This document shows positions 26,873-36,427 of a stretch of 38,691 nt of DNA, one piece after another. Below the pieces are notes generated by a model that worked only from the letters and a program-made list of their open reading frames with translations, was not told the origin of the DNA and did not search any database. The translations under genes were made by a program, and so were the position numbers. The first letter of the stretch is position 1, and every line of letters begins with the position of its first letter. The DNA is from Patescibacteria group bacterium. Its GTDB lineage: Bacteria > Patescibacteriota > Minisyncoccia > UBA6257 > 2-01-FULL-56-20. The DNA lies in the NCBI GenBank assembly GCA_028865305.1, contig JAGWKM010000009.1, positions 1-38,691 of the forward strand. The letters are read 5' to 3'.

Positions 26873-26910
26873 TGCGGCGTTGCCTTCTGGGTGGCGCCGC
26901 TTTTTATTTT
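26873..26910 (+). terminator. intrinsic terminator after GNAT gene
   Basis: gcggcgttgccttctgggtggcgccgctttttatttt. Confidence 0.75.
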
Positions 26911-27644
26911 ATTACGAGCGCCATACCTTTTTCGATGCCGAATACTGTCAGGCCTAATTTGGGGAATGCAAGGCGCTGGCCGGTTTCGCGGATCCTTTTC
27001 CGTAATTCACTGATGGGAGGTAGCTGTGTATCGCTTTGTTTCAACGATGGTTTTGTTTCGGAAGCGTACAGATCGTAAATATTCGGATAGTCTTTTCCGA
27101 TGCTTCGAGGATAGTCAGCAAGCGGCAATAGTTTGGTCTGGTACGGTCCGATGTTTTTTTGGTACCAAACGCCAAAATTTTTTTTCCAAAGCGTTTCAAG
27201 CGGATCGAACTGCGCGATGGCATGATGCATCGTGCCGGTACAATTTCGTGCTTCGCAGTGGCATACGTGCATGTTGCAGGTCGTTGCTTCTTCGCCGGGA
27301 GCATAAAGCCAATAATTCACGGTTATTTCTTCGCCTTGGAATATTTTTCTCGAGGCGAAATAGAGGACGTGTCCTTGATAGGGATAAAGATCACAATTGT
27401 TGGCGCACGAATGGTTGATGAGATGGATGCCTTCGGTATCTGGATTCCCTAAAATGTCGTAGGTCGTTCCGCCTACCATGGTATATAGGCCATCGCGGGC
27501 CTCGTTTTCTTTTTTGGGGTCCATAATGGTGCCGAGGTAATCGCCAATAACGGTTCCGGCGACAATATCATGTCGGGCAAAGACGCCGCGCCCCCGATTC
27601 GTTGTTTTTTTTATCTGATACCAGTCGGATGGAATGAGAAACAT
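26904..27644 (-). CDS. SET-domain protein 2 with post-SET-like Cys cluster
   Basis: NRGRGVFARHDIVAGTVIGDYLG...HLINHSCANNCDLYPYQGHVLYFASRKIFQGEEITVNYW...CNMHVCHCEARNCTG. Confidence 0.88.
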   Translation of the reverse strand: MFLIPSDWYQIKKTTNRGRGVFARHDIVAGTVIGDYLGTIMDPKKENEARDGLYTMVGGTTYDILGNPDTEGIHLINHSCANNCDLYPYQGHVLYFASRKIFQGEEITVNYWLYAPGEEATTCNMHVCHCEARNCTGTMHHAIAQFDPLETLWKKNFGVWYQKNIGPYQTKLLPLADYPRSIGKDYPNIYDLYASETKPSLKQSDTQLPPISELRKRIRETGQRLAFPKLGLTVFGIEKGMALVIK

Positions 27645-27702
27645 AGGGATATCATATCATATCTTGCTTGCGAGGGAGAATGTTCGATGATATATTTTTG
27701 AT

Positions 27703-28140
27703 ATGGACGATCATATTCAGGCTCTCATTAAAGATTTGGAGGAAAATGTGTATTGCCGTCTGCGGCCTTCGTCGGTTTCTGGTGTCGGCGTATTTGCGAT
27801 CAGAGATATTCCCAAGGGTATCAACCCGTTCAAAAATTTTTTATCGTTTCATTTCAGCGATCTCGATCCAGAGCTGGTTTTTAACAATGACAGGATTGAC
27901 CCCGCGGTAAAAGAATTGGTGAATGATATGTATGGCATCGGCGATGGCCGGTTGAATTTGTGGCAGGGCGGGCTGAACGGTATTGATATCAGCTTTTTCA
28001 TGAACCATTCCGAAAAAAATCCCAATATGCTTTCCAAAGAAAGCGGCGAGTATTTTATAACCGCACGGGAGATCAAAAAAGGTGAAGAGTTATTTGCGGA
28101 TTACGGGGTATACGCAGAAAACCAGGATGAAATTTCTTGA
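27703..28140 (+). CDS. SET-domain protein 3
   Basis: SSVSGVGVFAIRDIPKGINPF ... SFFMNHSEKNPN...AREIKKGEELFADYGVY. Confidence 0.85.
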   Translation: MDDHIQALIKDLEENVYCRLRPSSVSGVGVFAIRDIPKGINPFKNFLSFHFSDLDPELVFNNDRIDPAVKELVNDMYGIGDGRLNLWQGGLNGIDISFFMNHSEKNPNMLSKESGEYFITAREIKKGEELFADYGVYAENQDEIS

Positions 28141-29077
28141 AGATATCGTTGCAGCACGGCCGACCATTGAGGCAGCAATCCAAAAATGGGGCTATGCGGC
28201 GGAACATAATTTTTTCTGGTTCCAGTGCTACGTGGATCCGGGATGGCGGAATATTTTCATCGAATCGGAGCATGGTGCGCTGTTTACTTCCTATAATCCA
28301 AAGAAGCAGGTTTATGCAGTGGTGTTCGATCCATTAGCGGCACCCGAGCAGCGGATCCCTCTTTTATTGGAGTACACGGATTGGATTTTTAAACATACTC
28401 AGGCGAAGAAGATTTGGTTTCAGCTTGAAACGCCGGTTCAGCAACGGTTGTGGCAAGAGCTGCCCGTTGAGTATCACGCAAACAAGGTTTATTTTTCTTT
28501 AGTTTGGCCCATTTACGACATGCGGGATTTTGATACTGCGTTGCCAGGGGGACATTTCAAAAGCATACGCAAAGAGATGCATCGATTCTATCGCGACCAT
28601 GCGGTTACCGTGCGGGATGCGCATGCCTATCCTGATGCAGCGGCATTGCATGCGGTGGTGGACCATTGGCGGGAGCGGCGTCCAAATCCTGAGAAAGCTC
28701 TGGATGGCGCTTATCATCAAGTCATCGATAATAATTTTAAAGGCATGGACGAAGCCCGGATTTTTGAAGTTGACGGTAAACCCGTCGGATTCAACGCGGG
28801 TTGGAATGTGCCGAATAGCGATCGATTTTATGGCGCTATCGGCCTTCATGATTATTCTATCGACGGTTTGGGTACGATGCTTTATTTGGAGGATTTGTTT
28901 TATCTCAAGGGACATGGCTATGGTGAAGTAGATATGGCGGGAAGCGAAAAACCATTGTTGTGGTTTAAAAATAAATTTTGTCTTCCCAAAAGAACTTATC
29001 GTACATCTCATTTTTCCATTACGAGGGCGCAAAAGCCTCTTGCATTGCATTTGTCAGAGGCCTTACAATCAAATTGA
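28127..29077 (+). CDS. GNAT-fold DUF2156/FemX-like protein
   Basis: translation FKSIRKEMHRFYRDHAVTV...ARIFEVDGKPVGFNAGWNVPNSDRFYGAIGLHDYSIDGLGTMLYLEDL; overlaps SET3 by 14 nt. Confidence 0.6.
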   Translation: MKFLEDIVAARPTIEAAIQKWGYAAEHNFFWFQCYVDPGWRNIFIESEHGALFTSYNPKKQVYAVVFDPLAAPEQRIPLLLEYTDWIFKHTQAKKIWFQLETPVQQRLWQELPVEYHANKVYFSLVWPIYDMRDFDTALPGGHFKSIRKEMHRFYRDHAVTVRDAHAYPDAAALHAVVDHWRERRPNPEKALDGAYHQVIDNNFKGMDEARIFEVDGKPVGFNAGWNVPNSDRFYGAIGLHDYSIDGLGTMLYLEDLFYLKGHGYGEVDMAGSEKPLLWFKNKFCLPKRTYRTSHFSITRAQKPLALHLSEALQSN

Positions 29078-29078
29078 T

Positions 29079-30479
29079 ATGGCGGACGTTGAAATAAAAA
29101 ATGGCGCGGTTGCCGAATCGAATGGGCAGATATCGGATGTCCAGAGGACATCCAATATTGAGGGTTATCCGGCGGAGGAAAAATTCTCCAAAAAATTCCT
29201 GTTCGTTTCGGATTCCGCGGCGGCGGTGGATTTGGCTTGGAAAATAAAATCGGAAGGGAACGAAGTGCGGATGTACATCGGCAACGAAGAGGACCAGGAT
29301 GTGGGCGACGGGTTCATCGATAAAGTGGACGATTGGCTGGGACAGGTTGATTGGGCGGACGTGGTGGTCTTTGATGACGTCGTTTCGGGGCCGAATGGCT
29401 TCGGCAAGGTTGCCGATGAACTGCGCGCCAAAGGCAAACTGGTCGTCGGCGGCAGCGAATATACGGACAAACTGGAGATCGACCGCGAATTCGGCCAGCA
29501 GGAGATGAAGTCGGCGGGCATGTTGGTGCTGCCGCAGTGGATGTTCGACAACTTCGGCGCGGCGATCGATTTCCTGAAAGACAATCCGGGGCGATACGTT
29601 TTCAAGCCGGCGGAAGGCGATTTCGATTGGCATGTGCGCAACCTGCTTTTCATCGGACAGGAAGAAGACGGCAAGGATCTGCTTGAAATGCTGGAGCATA
29701 ACCGCAAGAGCTGGGCGCGGAAAATCAAACGGTTCCAGCTGCAGAAAGTGGTGAGCGGCGCGGAGATCGCCTGCGGGGCGTTCTTCAACGGCCATGATTT
29801 CGTGACGCCCATCAATATTAATTTCGAGCACCAAAAATTGTTCCCGGGCGACATCGGGCCGCGTACGGGCGAGATGGGCACGCTGATGTTCTGGTCCGAG
29901 CCGAACGGCTTCTTCAATGCGACGCTCGGCAAGATGCTCGAGAAGCTCCGGGAAAGCAAATACGTCGGCTACATCGATATCAACTGCATCGCGAACGGCA
30001 AAGGCATTTATCCGCTCGAATTCACGGCGCGTTTCGGATATCCCACGATCAGCATCCAGCAAGAGGGGATCACGAGCCCCATGGGTGAATTCCTGTACGC
30101 ACTCGCAAAAGGGGAGCAATATCCGCTCCGCACCGATAAAGGATTCCAGGTCGGCATCGTGATCGCCGCGCCGCCCTTCCCATACCGCGATGAAAAAATG
30201 CTGCAGGTTTATAAAGATATCTCTATTTTGTTCAAGAAGCCGAATTTCGACGGCATCCATCTGGGCGACGTGAAGCTTGTCGAGAATGACTGGAAGCTCG
30301 CCGGCAAAAGCGGCTACGCGCTTATCATCACCGGTTCAAATTCAACCGTTGCCGAGGCGAGGCGGCAGGCCTATCGGCGCATCGAAAACGTCATGCTGCA
30401 GAACATGTTTTACAGGACGGATATCGGGGCTAAGTGGTTTGAAGAAAGCGACGAATTGCAGACCTGGGGCGTGTTGTAG
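29079..30479 (+). CDS. ATP-grasp (GARS/PurD-like) protein
   Basis: FVSDSAAAVDLAWKIKSEGNEVRMY...YVFKPAEGDFDWHV...FFNGHDFVTPININFEHQKLFPGDIGPRTGEMGT...IDINCIANGKGIYPLEFTARFGYP. Confidence 0.75.
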   Translation: MADVEIKNGAVAESNGQISDVQRTSNIEGYPAEEKFSKKFLFVSDSAAAVDLAWKIKSEGNEVRMYIGNEEDQDVGDGFIDKVDDWLGQVDWADVVVFDDVVSGPNGFGKVADELRAKGKLVVGGSEYTDKLEIDREFGQQEMKSAGMLVLPQWMFDNFGAAIDFLKDNPGRYVFKPAEGDFDWHVRNLLFIGQEEDGKDLLEMLEHNRKSWARKIKRFQLQKVVSGAEIACGAFFNGHDFVTPININFEHQKLFPGDIGPRTGEMGTLMFWSEPNGFFNATLGKMLEKLRESKYVGYIDINCIANGKGIYPLEFTARFGYPTISIQQEGITSPMGEFLYALAKGEQYPLRTDKGFQVGIVIAAPPFPYRDEKMLQVYKDISILFKKPNFDGIHLGDVKLVENDWKLAGKSGYALIITGSNSTVAEARRQAYRRIENVMLQNMFYRTDIGAKWFEESDELQTWGVL

Positions 30480-30487
30480 GCCCGGGA

Positions 30488-30528
30488 TAAAAAGGGGCGG
30501 CTCTCTTTCGGGAGCCGTCCTTTTTTTG
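30488..30528 (+). terminator. intrinsic terminator
   Basis: ggggcggctctctttcgggagccgtccttttttt. Confidence 0.8.
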
Positions 30529-30553
30529 CTTTACCCAAACCGTTTGTTTTTTT

Positions 30554-32827
30554 TTATTGGCCGATCTTCGTTTGGATCGTGAAGTTCATGATATTCGACA
30601 TTACGGGTACGGCGTTCGCGCCAGGCGTAAACGGCGTTTCGCTTACCTTAACCGTGTGGTTGCCGACGGTAAGGCCGCTTAACGGTACGTTGATTTGGTT
30701 CGAACTTTGATAGCTTGATTGCACTGCGGCGTTATCGATATAGACGGTATTGCCGGCATTCGCGAAACTGCCCCAAACGATCAGGTAGGTGTTCTGGAGC
30801 GCAATAGCCGGGGTGGAAGATTCGGTTGATGTGTATACGCCGGTCGAAGGATCATAACCCTGCGCGGCGGTGATATACGGCATGATTTGCGCAAAACAAG
30901 CAACGGAACTTCCGCCGCCATTCGCTCCCGAACAGTCCCATGCGTATCCCGGCTCCGTGCCGCCCGCGCTCAAGGTCGGGGTCGACGCCGTTCCCAATGA
31001 GCAAAGGCCGGCGGTCGGCGGATTATTCGGGGTCACTGTTACGCCATTCGCGCTGCCGCAGGCGCCCGAACCGATGGAGACCGTGAATGTTTTCTTGGCG
31101 AGCGTACCTTTTAAGTCGGGGGTTCCCACGGCCACTTCCAGTTGATAGGAGCCGGGCTGGGTATAGCCGCACTTGGTCGGGACTTTGACGACTGGTGATG
31201 ATCCATAGGTTCCGTTGTCTTGCCAGTCAGGCCCAAGGGAGTCATTTGGCTGCCCGGTCTGGGGACACCAAACCTCGTAAGCAAAATTTCCGCCGGTTGT
31301 ATTGTTGAATTTAAACCGGAGCGAGATGCTTGGCAGAATGCCCTGGCTTACGATTGAATTGCCCCAGCCCGATCCGCCGGAGCTGAGGGCAACTCCGCCC
31401 TGTATGGATATGTCGACCGATGGTGCGGGCGCCGCGTTTACCGTGAAGGTAATGGGATTCGAAGTGGCGTTGTTCAGGTTGGGGAATCTGAGCCATTCGG
31501 TCCACTGGCCGACGGTCGAACTGCCAAACGTGCCCGTGAGCTTCCAGTTGCCGCTTGCGTCGGTCCAGGGAAGATTGACGCCGTTCAGAGCCGACGAGCA
31601 ATCCTGGACTCCATTCGGATGGATGGCGCAGATTTCCACCGGCGCGTTCGAATATTGGTGCGCGGTGAGGTTCAGGGTCCAGTTTTGGCCGACCGAGAAA
31701 TTACCGGTGGTTGCGCCATTAATTGAAAATCCGGATGGTGGAGTGGTTGTTGCGGTAGTCGCGGGCGTGGTTGCCGGTTTTGCTCCTGCGGCTATGGATT
31801 GGAGGAGCTGTGCCACGATCGAAAGGAAGTTCATGATACTCGAGAGGACTGCTGGCGGCATCGTGGCCGAGCTTGAAAGCGAACTTTCGATATTCTGCAG
31901 GGTCTGGGCCAGGGAAGAGAGTGAGCCCAAAGAGGTTTGCGTTTGGTTGTTGCCGGTTGATCCGGTTGTCTGGCTTTTTGCGCCGCTCAAGTCGCCCCAT
32001 ACCACCGTGCCTCCGATTGCCGATGCGGTTTGCCCGGGGCAGCCGGCAGCTTCGTAATAATAATTCGTGCCATCCGGTCGGATATTGGTACCGGTATCTA
32101 TGCGCACGACTCCGGTACAGCCCTCGGTTTGCGCCATTTGCTGCGCCGCAGCTTCCGTTCGGGGGGAACCGATGCCCCGCGCCAGGTCGTTCATATTATC
32201 CGTGCAGCCGCCGTTCAGGGCGCAAGGGCGGATCGTTACGGTGTTTTGCCCTGATTGCCCCTTATTATAGGTTACCGTGCAGGTGCCGGCCGTAGTATTG
32301 ATTGACCCGGGATCGCAATTGGATGTCGAATTTGCATTGGCGGCAGCAACGGTACCCGTGCCGCCGCTTGATGATCCGGAATTATTGCTTGACGAATTCG
32401 TGCCGCTGCAGGCGCTGCAATCGCCATTGCCCCCATAAACGAACGTGCAAGCACCGTTCACGCAGGCGTAACCGCCGCAGAGCACATCGGAAGCGGTGTT
32501 CGAGGTGCAGTAGGGTGTGGTTCCCGGGGCAGCCGCCCGGCCGCCGGCGTTGCCGACGATTGCACAGGCAGTACCTACGCAGGTGGTGCCGGACGGATAG
32601 TTAGTACCCGTTTGCGATTGTGTTCCGGTTCCGGTACTGCCGCTGCCACTCGTACCGCCGTTCGATGGTTGGGCCGGGCAATATTCCGGACCGGGTGAAG
32701 GCGAACCATTCCAGCAGGTATATGTCAATGCCTGCGCCGAAGCCGTCTGGACCTTGATTGAAATAAACGTAAATGCGCCGACTATTATTGCGCCCGCGAG
32801 TATCCCGAGCGCCAGAGCTCTTTTCAT
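30554..32827 (-). CDS. large secreted surface protein, Cys-rich N-terminal part, Ig/IPT-like C-terminus
   Basis: signal peptide MKRALALGILAGAIIVGAFTFISIKVQTASAQA; Cys-rich segments; low-complexity linkers. Confidence 0.65.
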   Translation of the reverse strand: MKRALALGILAGAIIVGAFTFISIKVQTASAQALTYTCWNGSPSPGPEYCPAQPSNGGTSGSGSTGTGTQSQTGTNYPSGTTCVGTACAIVGNAGGRAAAPGTTPYCTSNTASDVLCGGYACVNGACTFVYGGNGDCSACSGTNSSSNNSGSSSGGTGTVAAANANSTSNCDPGSINTTAGTCTVTYNKGQSGQNTVTIRPCALNGGCTDNMNDLARGIGSPRTEAAAQQMAQTEGCTGVVRIDTGTNIRPDGTNYYYEAAGCPGQTASAIGGTVVWGDLSGAKSQTTGSTGNNQTQTSLGSLSSLAQTLQNIESSLSSSATMPPAVLSSIMNFLSIVAQLLQSIAAGAKPATTPATTATTTPPSGFSINGATTGNFSVGQNWTLNLTAHQYSNAPVEICAIHPNGVQDCSSALNGVNLPWTDASGNWKLTGTFGSSTVGQWTEWLRFPNLNNATSNPITFTVNAAPAPSVDISIQGGVALSSGGSGWGNSIVSQGILPSISLRFKFNNTTGGNFAYEVWCPQTGQPNDSLGPDWQDNGTYGSSPVVKVPTKCGYTQPGSYQLEVAVGTPDLKGTLAKKTFTVSIGSGACGSANGVTVTPNNPPTAGLCSLGTASTPTLSAGGTEPGYAWDCSGANGGGSSVACFAQIMPYITAAQGYDPSTGVYTSTESSTPAIALQNTYLIVWGSFANAGNTVYIDNAAVQSSYQSSNQINVPLSGLTVGNHTVKVSETPFTPGANAVPVMSNIMNFTIQTKIGQ

Positions 32828-32936
32828 ATATTTATTTTTATAATTTAAATTCGGCTTTTCCTTCATTATACAGGGTAAAAATAGCTTGCCCGGTGGATAA
32901 CTTTTTTGGTATAATTGGTTATATTTTATATAACTT

Positions 32937-34982
32937 ATGGCTGAAAAAAACGCTGAAAAACCAAAAGATTCCACGAAAGGCAGCGCTTCTTACGGCGCGA
33001 AGGATATTTATGTCCTTGAAGGTTTGGAACCGGTCCGCAAGCGGCCGGGCATGTATATCGGCTCGACCGGCGTCGCTGGTTTGCATCACCTTATCTGGGA
33101 AGTGGTTGACAACTCGACTGACGAGGCGATGGCCGGCTTCGCGAAAAACGTCACCGTGGAGCTCCTGGCGGACAATAAAGTGAGCGTCATCGATGATGGC
33201 CGCGGCATTCCGGTTGACGTGCATAAGCAGACGAAAAAATCGGCGCTCGATACGGTCATGACGACGCTCCACGCGGGCGGCAAGTTTGGCGGCGAATCGT
33301 ATAAAGTGTCCGGCGGTTTGCATGGCGTTGGCGTTTCCGTCGTGAACGCACTTTCGGAGTGGCTCAAGGTGGAAGTTGAACGCGACGGCGGAATGTACGT
33401 GCAGGAATATGTCCGCGGCGTGCCGAAATATAAAGTGAAAAAAATCGGTGCTTCGAAGAAACACGGAACGCGCGTTACCTTCATGCCGGATCCGCAGATT
33501 TTTCCGGAGATCGCGTTTAACGATAAGACCATTTTGGATTTTCTCCGCCAGCGCGCTTATCTTTCAAAGGGTATCCGCATAAATTTTTGGGATCGGCGGC
33601 CCAAGGTGCCGATATTTTACGGTTTCGGGTTTGAGGGTGGACTGCTTTCGTTCGTGAAATACGCCGCGCGGGGCAAAAATCGCCTGCACGAGGATATTTT
33701 TTATGTCGATAAAGAGCAGGAAAATATGCAGATTGAATGCGCATTCCTTTATGTGGATGATACAAAGGTCCAGGAGATGAGTTTTGCGAATAACATCAAT
33801 ACGCCCGAAGGCGGCATGCATTTGACCGGCTTCCGTTCGGCTTTGACGCGGTCGCTCAATAATTTCGCCCGCGCAGAAGGGTACCTGAAGGAGAAAGAAG
33901 AGAATCTCACGGCGGATGACGTGCGCGAGGGCTTAATCGTCGTCCTGTCCGTAAAGCTCCGCGAGCCGCAGTTCGAAGGCCAGACGAAGGCGAAGCTCGG
34001 GAATCCGGAGGCGCGCACGGCGACCGAAGCGGTCATCGGCGACGCGCTTAAGGAATTTTTGGAAAAGCATCCGCAGGAAGCGAAGGCGATCATCAGCAAA
34101 GTGATCCTCACGGCGAAGGCGCGTTTGGCAGCCCGCGCGGCGCGCGATACAGTTTTGCGCAAAGGGGCGTTCGAAGGATTGACCCTGCCCGGCAAACTCG
34201 CCGATTGCATTTCAAAGAACGCGGCGGATTCGGAACTCTTTATCGTTGAGGGTGACAGCGCCGGCGGCACGGCAAAGCAGGGACGCAACCGGCAGACGCA
34301 GGCGATTTTGCCGCTGCGGGGAAAAATTTTGAACGTTGAGCGCGCCCGGCTTGATCGTATGCTTGCGAATGCCGAGGTGCGGGCGCTTGTCGTCGCGATC
34401 GGTACGGCGATCGGCGAGGAATTCAATATGGAAAAACTGCGTTACCACAAGATTGTCATCATGACCGACGCGGATGTCGACGGTGCGCACATCCGCACGT
34501 TGCTGCTCACATTGTTCTACCGTTATTTCAAATCGGTTGTCGAAGGCGGTTACGTATACATTGCCCAGCCGCCGCTTTATAAAGTGCAGCTTGGCAAGGC
34601 GATCCAGTATGCTTATTCCGATGATGAAAAAGATAAGATCATGAAGGAGATGCAGAAGGCGGCGCCGGCGAAAGCGGCGGCGAAGAAAAAAACGGCAGAG
34701 GCGGAAACGCCGGTTGAAGGTGAAGAGGAGGGCGCCGAGGAAACCGCGAAGACGCGCATGCCGGACGTGCAGCGCTATAAGGGTCTTGGCGAGATGAGCG
34801 ACAAGCAGCTGTGGGAAACGACGATGAATCCGGAGAACCGTTTGATGAAGCAGGTGACGATCGAAGACGCAGAAAAAGCGGATAAGTTGTTTGATATCCT
34901 GATGGGAGATGCGGTGGAGCCGCGCAAGAACTTTATTCAGGCGCACGCAGCGACGGTGAAGAATATCGACTTAGTAGCATAA
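32937..34982 (+). CDS. gyrB: DNA gyrase subunit B
   Basis: YVLEGLEPVRKRPGMYIGSTG, EVVDNSTDEAMAG, LHGVGVSVVNALS, VEGDSAGGTAKQGRNRQTQAILPLRGKILNVE, RYKGLGEM. Confidence 0.95.
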   Translation: MAEKNAEKPKDSTKGSASYGAKDIYVLEGLEPVRKRPGMYIGSTGVAGLHHLIWEVVDNSTDEAMAGFAKNVTVELLADNKVSVIDDGRGIPVDVHKQTKKSALDTVMTTLHAGGKFGGESYKVSGGLHGVGVSVVNALSEWLKVEVERDGGMYVQEYVRGVPKYKVKKIGASKKHGTRVTFMPDPQIFPEIAFNDKTILDFLRQRAYLSKGIRINFWDRRPKVPIFYGFGFEGGLLSFVKYAARGKNRLHEDIFYVDKEQENMQIECAFLYVDDTKVQEMSFANNINTPEGGMHLTGFRSALTRSLNNFARAEGYLKEKEENLTADDVREGLIVVLSVKLREPQFEGQTKAKLGNPEARTATEAVIGDALKEFLEKHPQEAKAIISKVILTAKARLAARAARDTVLRKGAFEGLTLPGKLADCISKNAADSELFIVEGDSAGGTAKQGRNRQTQAILPLRGKILNVERARLDRMLANAEVRALVVAIGTAIGEEFNMEKLRYHKIVIMTDADVDGAHIRTLLLTLFYRYFKSVVEGGYVYIAQPPLYKVQLGKAIQYAYSDDEKDKIMKEMQKAAPAKAAAKKKTAEAETPVEGEEEGAEETAKTRMPDVQRYKGLGEMSDKQLWETTMNPENRLMKQVTIEDAEKADKLFDILMGDAVEPRKNFIQAHAATVKNIDLVA

Positions 34983-34988
34983 AACTCT

Positions 34989-35368
34989 AAGCGCAAATCG
35001 AATAAGGAATCGCCCAGAAATGGAAGCGCCATTTTGCAGCCAGAGCTGCCATCCGCACGCAAATCATGGTCGCCGCGCCGGGTAATCCGGCTGAAAAAAG
35101 CCACAGCTGACCGTTTACCCCGCCAAAACCGAGGCAGGATACGAAGGCCGTCTTCCCCGCGATTACACTCCAGACGATATCAGTCTCAATCCTGGTGTTA
35201 GAGAAGGCAGCCTTCGTATCCTGCCTCGGTTTTGGCAAGGGTTTTCCGGCTATGGCTGTTTTTCTAGCCGGATTCCTCCGGCGCTTCTCCCTGATTTGCA
35301 GTGCGTCCGCAGATGGCTGCAAAATGCCATTCCCATTTCTGGGCGTCAATAATTCAATTTGCGCGTGA
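34989..35368. repeat. giant imperfect foldback (~380 nt), 27-bp perfect core
   Basis: gccaaaaccgaggcaggatacgaaggc (35122-35148) / gccttcgtatcctgcctcggttttggc (35210-35236); outer cgcccagaaatgg..attttgcagcca / tggctgcaaaatg..ccatttctgggcg. Confidence 0.9.
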
Positions 35369-35416
35369 TTCCTTACTATATACAAGTTATTTTTAAGGAG
35401 GTAAGATTTTGGCAAT

Positions 35417-36091
35417 ATGAGCCAAGTATTTGAATACGATAAAACTAAGGACAAAAATTTTAAATTGCCTTGCGGAAACTGCGATTCGCGAACCAACCAC
35501 AAAGTTTTATCTTCGGTTGAATATGATTGGTATATTGACGGACCAGAAATAAGTGGAAATGATAGTTTTGAAATAATCGTTTGTTTAGGTTGTGATGCTT
35601 TATCTTTTCGACATGTATCTTCGGATTCAGATAGTGTAGATATGGACGAATATGGGAATTTGAATGCAATTGAGCGCGAAATTTTGTATCCGAGCCGGAT
35701 TACTGGTCGAAGGCAAATTGAAAATACGCATCTGCTTCCATTAAATATTCGAAAAATTTATGAGGAGACGCATGGAGCGCTTTGTTCGAGGTTCGCCATA
35801 CTTGCTGGAATTGGGATTAGAACATTAGCTGAATCTATTTGTAAAGAGAAGGATACAGTTGGAATAAATTTAGAGAAAAAGATTGACGATTTAGTTATAA
35901 AAGGAATTTTGACAAGAAATAATGCTGAAGTTCTTCATAAAACTAGATTGTTAGGAAATAGATCAGCACATGAATTTGTAGAGCCAAAAGAGCAGGAATT
36001 AGATATTGCCATGGATATCATCGAAAACTTATTGGAAAATGTTTACATAATTCCTGAGCGTGCAAAAAGATTAAAAATTGACGTCGCGTAA
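35417..36091 (+). CDS. DUF4145-like protein
   Basis: CGNCDSRTNHKVLSSVEYDW...ICLGCDALSFRHV-type CxxC pairs, GALCSRFAILAGIGIRTLAESIC, LLGNRSAHEFVEP. Confidence 0.6.
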   Translation: MSQVFEYDKTKDKNFKLPCGNCDSRTNHKVLSSVEYDWYIDGPEISGNDSFEIIVCLGCDALSFRHVSSDSDSVDMDEYGNLNAIEREILYPSRITGRRQIENTHLLPLNIRKIYEETHGALCSRFAILAGIGIRTLAESICKEKDTVGINLEKKIDDLVIKGILTRNNAEVLHKTRLLGNRSAHEFVEPKEQELDIAMDIIENLLENVYIIPERAKRLKIDVA

Positions 36092-36098
36092 AAATAAT

Positions 36099-36284
36099 AA
36101 TCACGATGGCGCGGCGATGCTGAAATGGCACATGCCTTTCGGGGGCTCTCGGAAGCGGTTTGGCACGGTCCGGCCGTTCCTATACGGCCGGCAAACCGCT
36201 GAGAGCGATTGCGCGCCGTCGCTGGACGGCGCGACAATGTACCCCGAAAGGCATGTGCCGTTTCGGCATCGCTTTTGCATGATT
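36099..36284. repeat. T-shaped palindrome: long outer stem with two internal hairpins
   Basis: gcgatgctgaaatggcacatgcctttcgggg (36114-36144) / ccccgaaaggcatgtgccgtttcggcatcgc (36242-36272); arms 36145-36206 and 36209-36237. Confidence 0.88.
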
Positions 36285-36295
36285 TTCCCGCGCTA

Positions 36296-36323
36296 TTGAC
36301 AACTCTTAGGGCTCGGCTATAAT
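36296..36323 (+). promoter_or_regulatory. consensus sigma70 promoter TTGACA-N16-TATAAT
   Basis: ttgaca actcttagggctcggc tataat. Confidence 0.75.
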
Positions 36324-36399
36324 GTACTCCATACGAATGTTCACGAATTTAAATCCTCTCACACTTTGCGGCTAGACCGTGCTTTTTCTGCACAGCCCG

Positions 36400-36427
36400 A
36401 GCCGCCTTGTGCGGCCGATTTTTTTCC
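36400..36427 (+). terminator. intrinsic terminator/attenuator
   Basis: gccgccttgtgcggccgattttttt. Confidence 0.6.

Noticed and set aside
29019-30260. ORF 413 aa on minus strand
   Set aside because: Antisense to the ATP-grasp gene, low-complexity His/Arg-rich shadow ORF.
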